Below, in pieces: positions 9,244 to 9,518 of a stretch of DNA of 9,518 nt (within the stretch, counting starts at the first letter, position 1; each line of letters starts with the position of its first letter). The DNA is from an uncultured Methylococcaceae bacterium. Its GTDB lineage: Bacteria; Pseudomonadota; Gammaproteobacteria; Methylococcales; Methylomonadaceae. The DNA is taken from the NCBI GenBank assembly GCA_903839795.1, contig CAIMDR010000374.1, forward strand, positions 1 to 9,518, given 5' to 3'. The notes under the pieces were generated by a model that saw nothing but the letters and a program-made list of their open reading frames with translations, ran no database searches and was not told where the DNA came from. The position numbers were made by a program, and so were the translations under genes.

Positions 9244-9518
9244 ATGACTGAAAAATATATTTATTCATTCCAAAAAGGCGATGGAAAAAATAAAGTACTG
9301 TTGGGCGGTAAAGGTGCCAATCTTTGCGAAATGACCCAGATAGGACTCAACGTACCGCCCGGATTTGTCATTACAACCCAAGCCTGCCTGGATTATCTTG
9401 AAAACCAGCAGTTACCCGAAATGTTACTGGACGATGTTAAAGTTCATATTTCCGAGGTCGAAGCGCTTTCAGGCAAACAGTTTGGTGACAGCCACAATCC
9501 TTTATTAGTGTCAGTACG
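9244..9518 (+). CDS. ppdK: pyruvate, phosphate dikinase (5' part only)
   Basis: PPDK reversibly converts pyruvate, ATP and phosphate to PEP, AMP and PPi. Only the first 91 residues are present; the full protein is about 900. The N-terminal nucleotide-binding domain is clear: YIYSFQKGDG near 5-14, LLGGKGANLCEM at 19-30, IGLNVPPGFVITT at 33-45, and FGDSHNPLLVSV at 80-91, cut just before the expected catalytic-region arginine of the RSGA motif. PEP synthase (PpsA) is the main alternative, but its N-terminus lacks this YSF...LLGGKGANL pattern. GGGA lies 6 bases before the ATG. Proteobacteria that run PPDK alongside or instead of PpsA include type I methanotrophs, where it links pyruvate to PEP with PPi-based glycolysis. 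Confidence 0.93.
   Translation, partial: MTEKYIYSFQKGDGKNKVLLGGKGANLCEMTQIGLNVPPGFVITTQACLDYLENQQLPEMLLDDVKVHISEVEALSGKQFGDSHNPLLVSV

Overview
The window is a chromosomal housekeeping segment from a gammaproteobacterium, moderately AT-rich by eye. All the complete proteins resemble gammaproteobacterial versions. The gene order is a variant of the cspD-clpS-clpA-infA-aat-trxB-ftsK neighbourhood of Escherichia coli and is close to the ftsK/trxB/aat/ate/infA/clpA/clpS order of pseudomonads. Pyruvate phosphate dikinase beside ftsK, where those genomes usually carry lolA, would fit a type I methanotroph or relative (Methylococcales). That lineage guess is inference.

Layout. (1) Minus strand, 1-692: the 5' part of mnmA (tRNA-U34 2-thiolase), overlapped by nudJ (Nudix hydrolase); transcription leaves the window on the left. 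(2) Plus strand, 917-3524: clpS and clpA, separated by 13 bases. (3) Minus strand, 3631-6402: trxB, then aat, bpt and infA in transcription order. aat and bpt overlap by 4 bases, and infA also has its own strong-looking promoter. A phased array of 7-base repeats fills the trxB-aat gap. (4) Plus strand, 6607-8901: a short ftsK (DNA translocase), divergent from trxB. (5) A 342-base gap with a strong hairpin and a start-less open frame on the minus strand. (6) Plus strand, 9244-end: the 5' part of ppdK.

How the genes work together. Aat and Bpt add leucine to the N-termini of proteins starting with Lys/Arg/(Met) or Asp/Glu. ClpS recognises the resulting Leu (and native Phe/Tyr/Trp) N-degrons and delivers them to the ClpA unfoldase of ClpAP. 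The recognition and modification half of the bacterial N-degron pathway is therefore within about 4.4 kb; only clpP is missing. The other genes serve translation (infA, mnmA), thiol redox (trxB), chromosome segregation at division (ftsK) and pyruvate/PEP metabolism (ppdK).

I see no defence system, mobile element, CRISPR array or clearly new multi-gene system. The least explained parts are non-genic: the heptamer array between trxB and aat, the open frame without a start between ftsK and ppdK, and small dyads in the divergent promoter regions.
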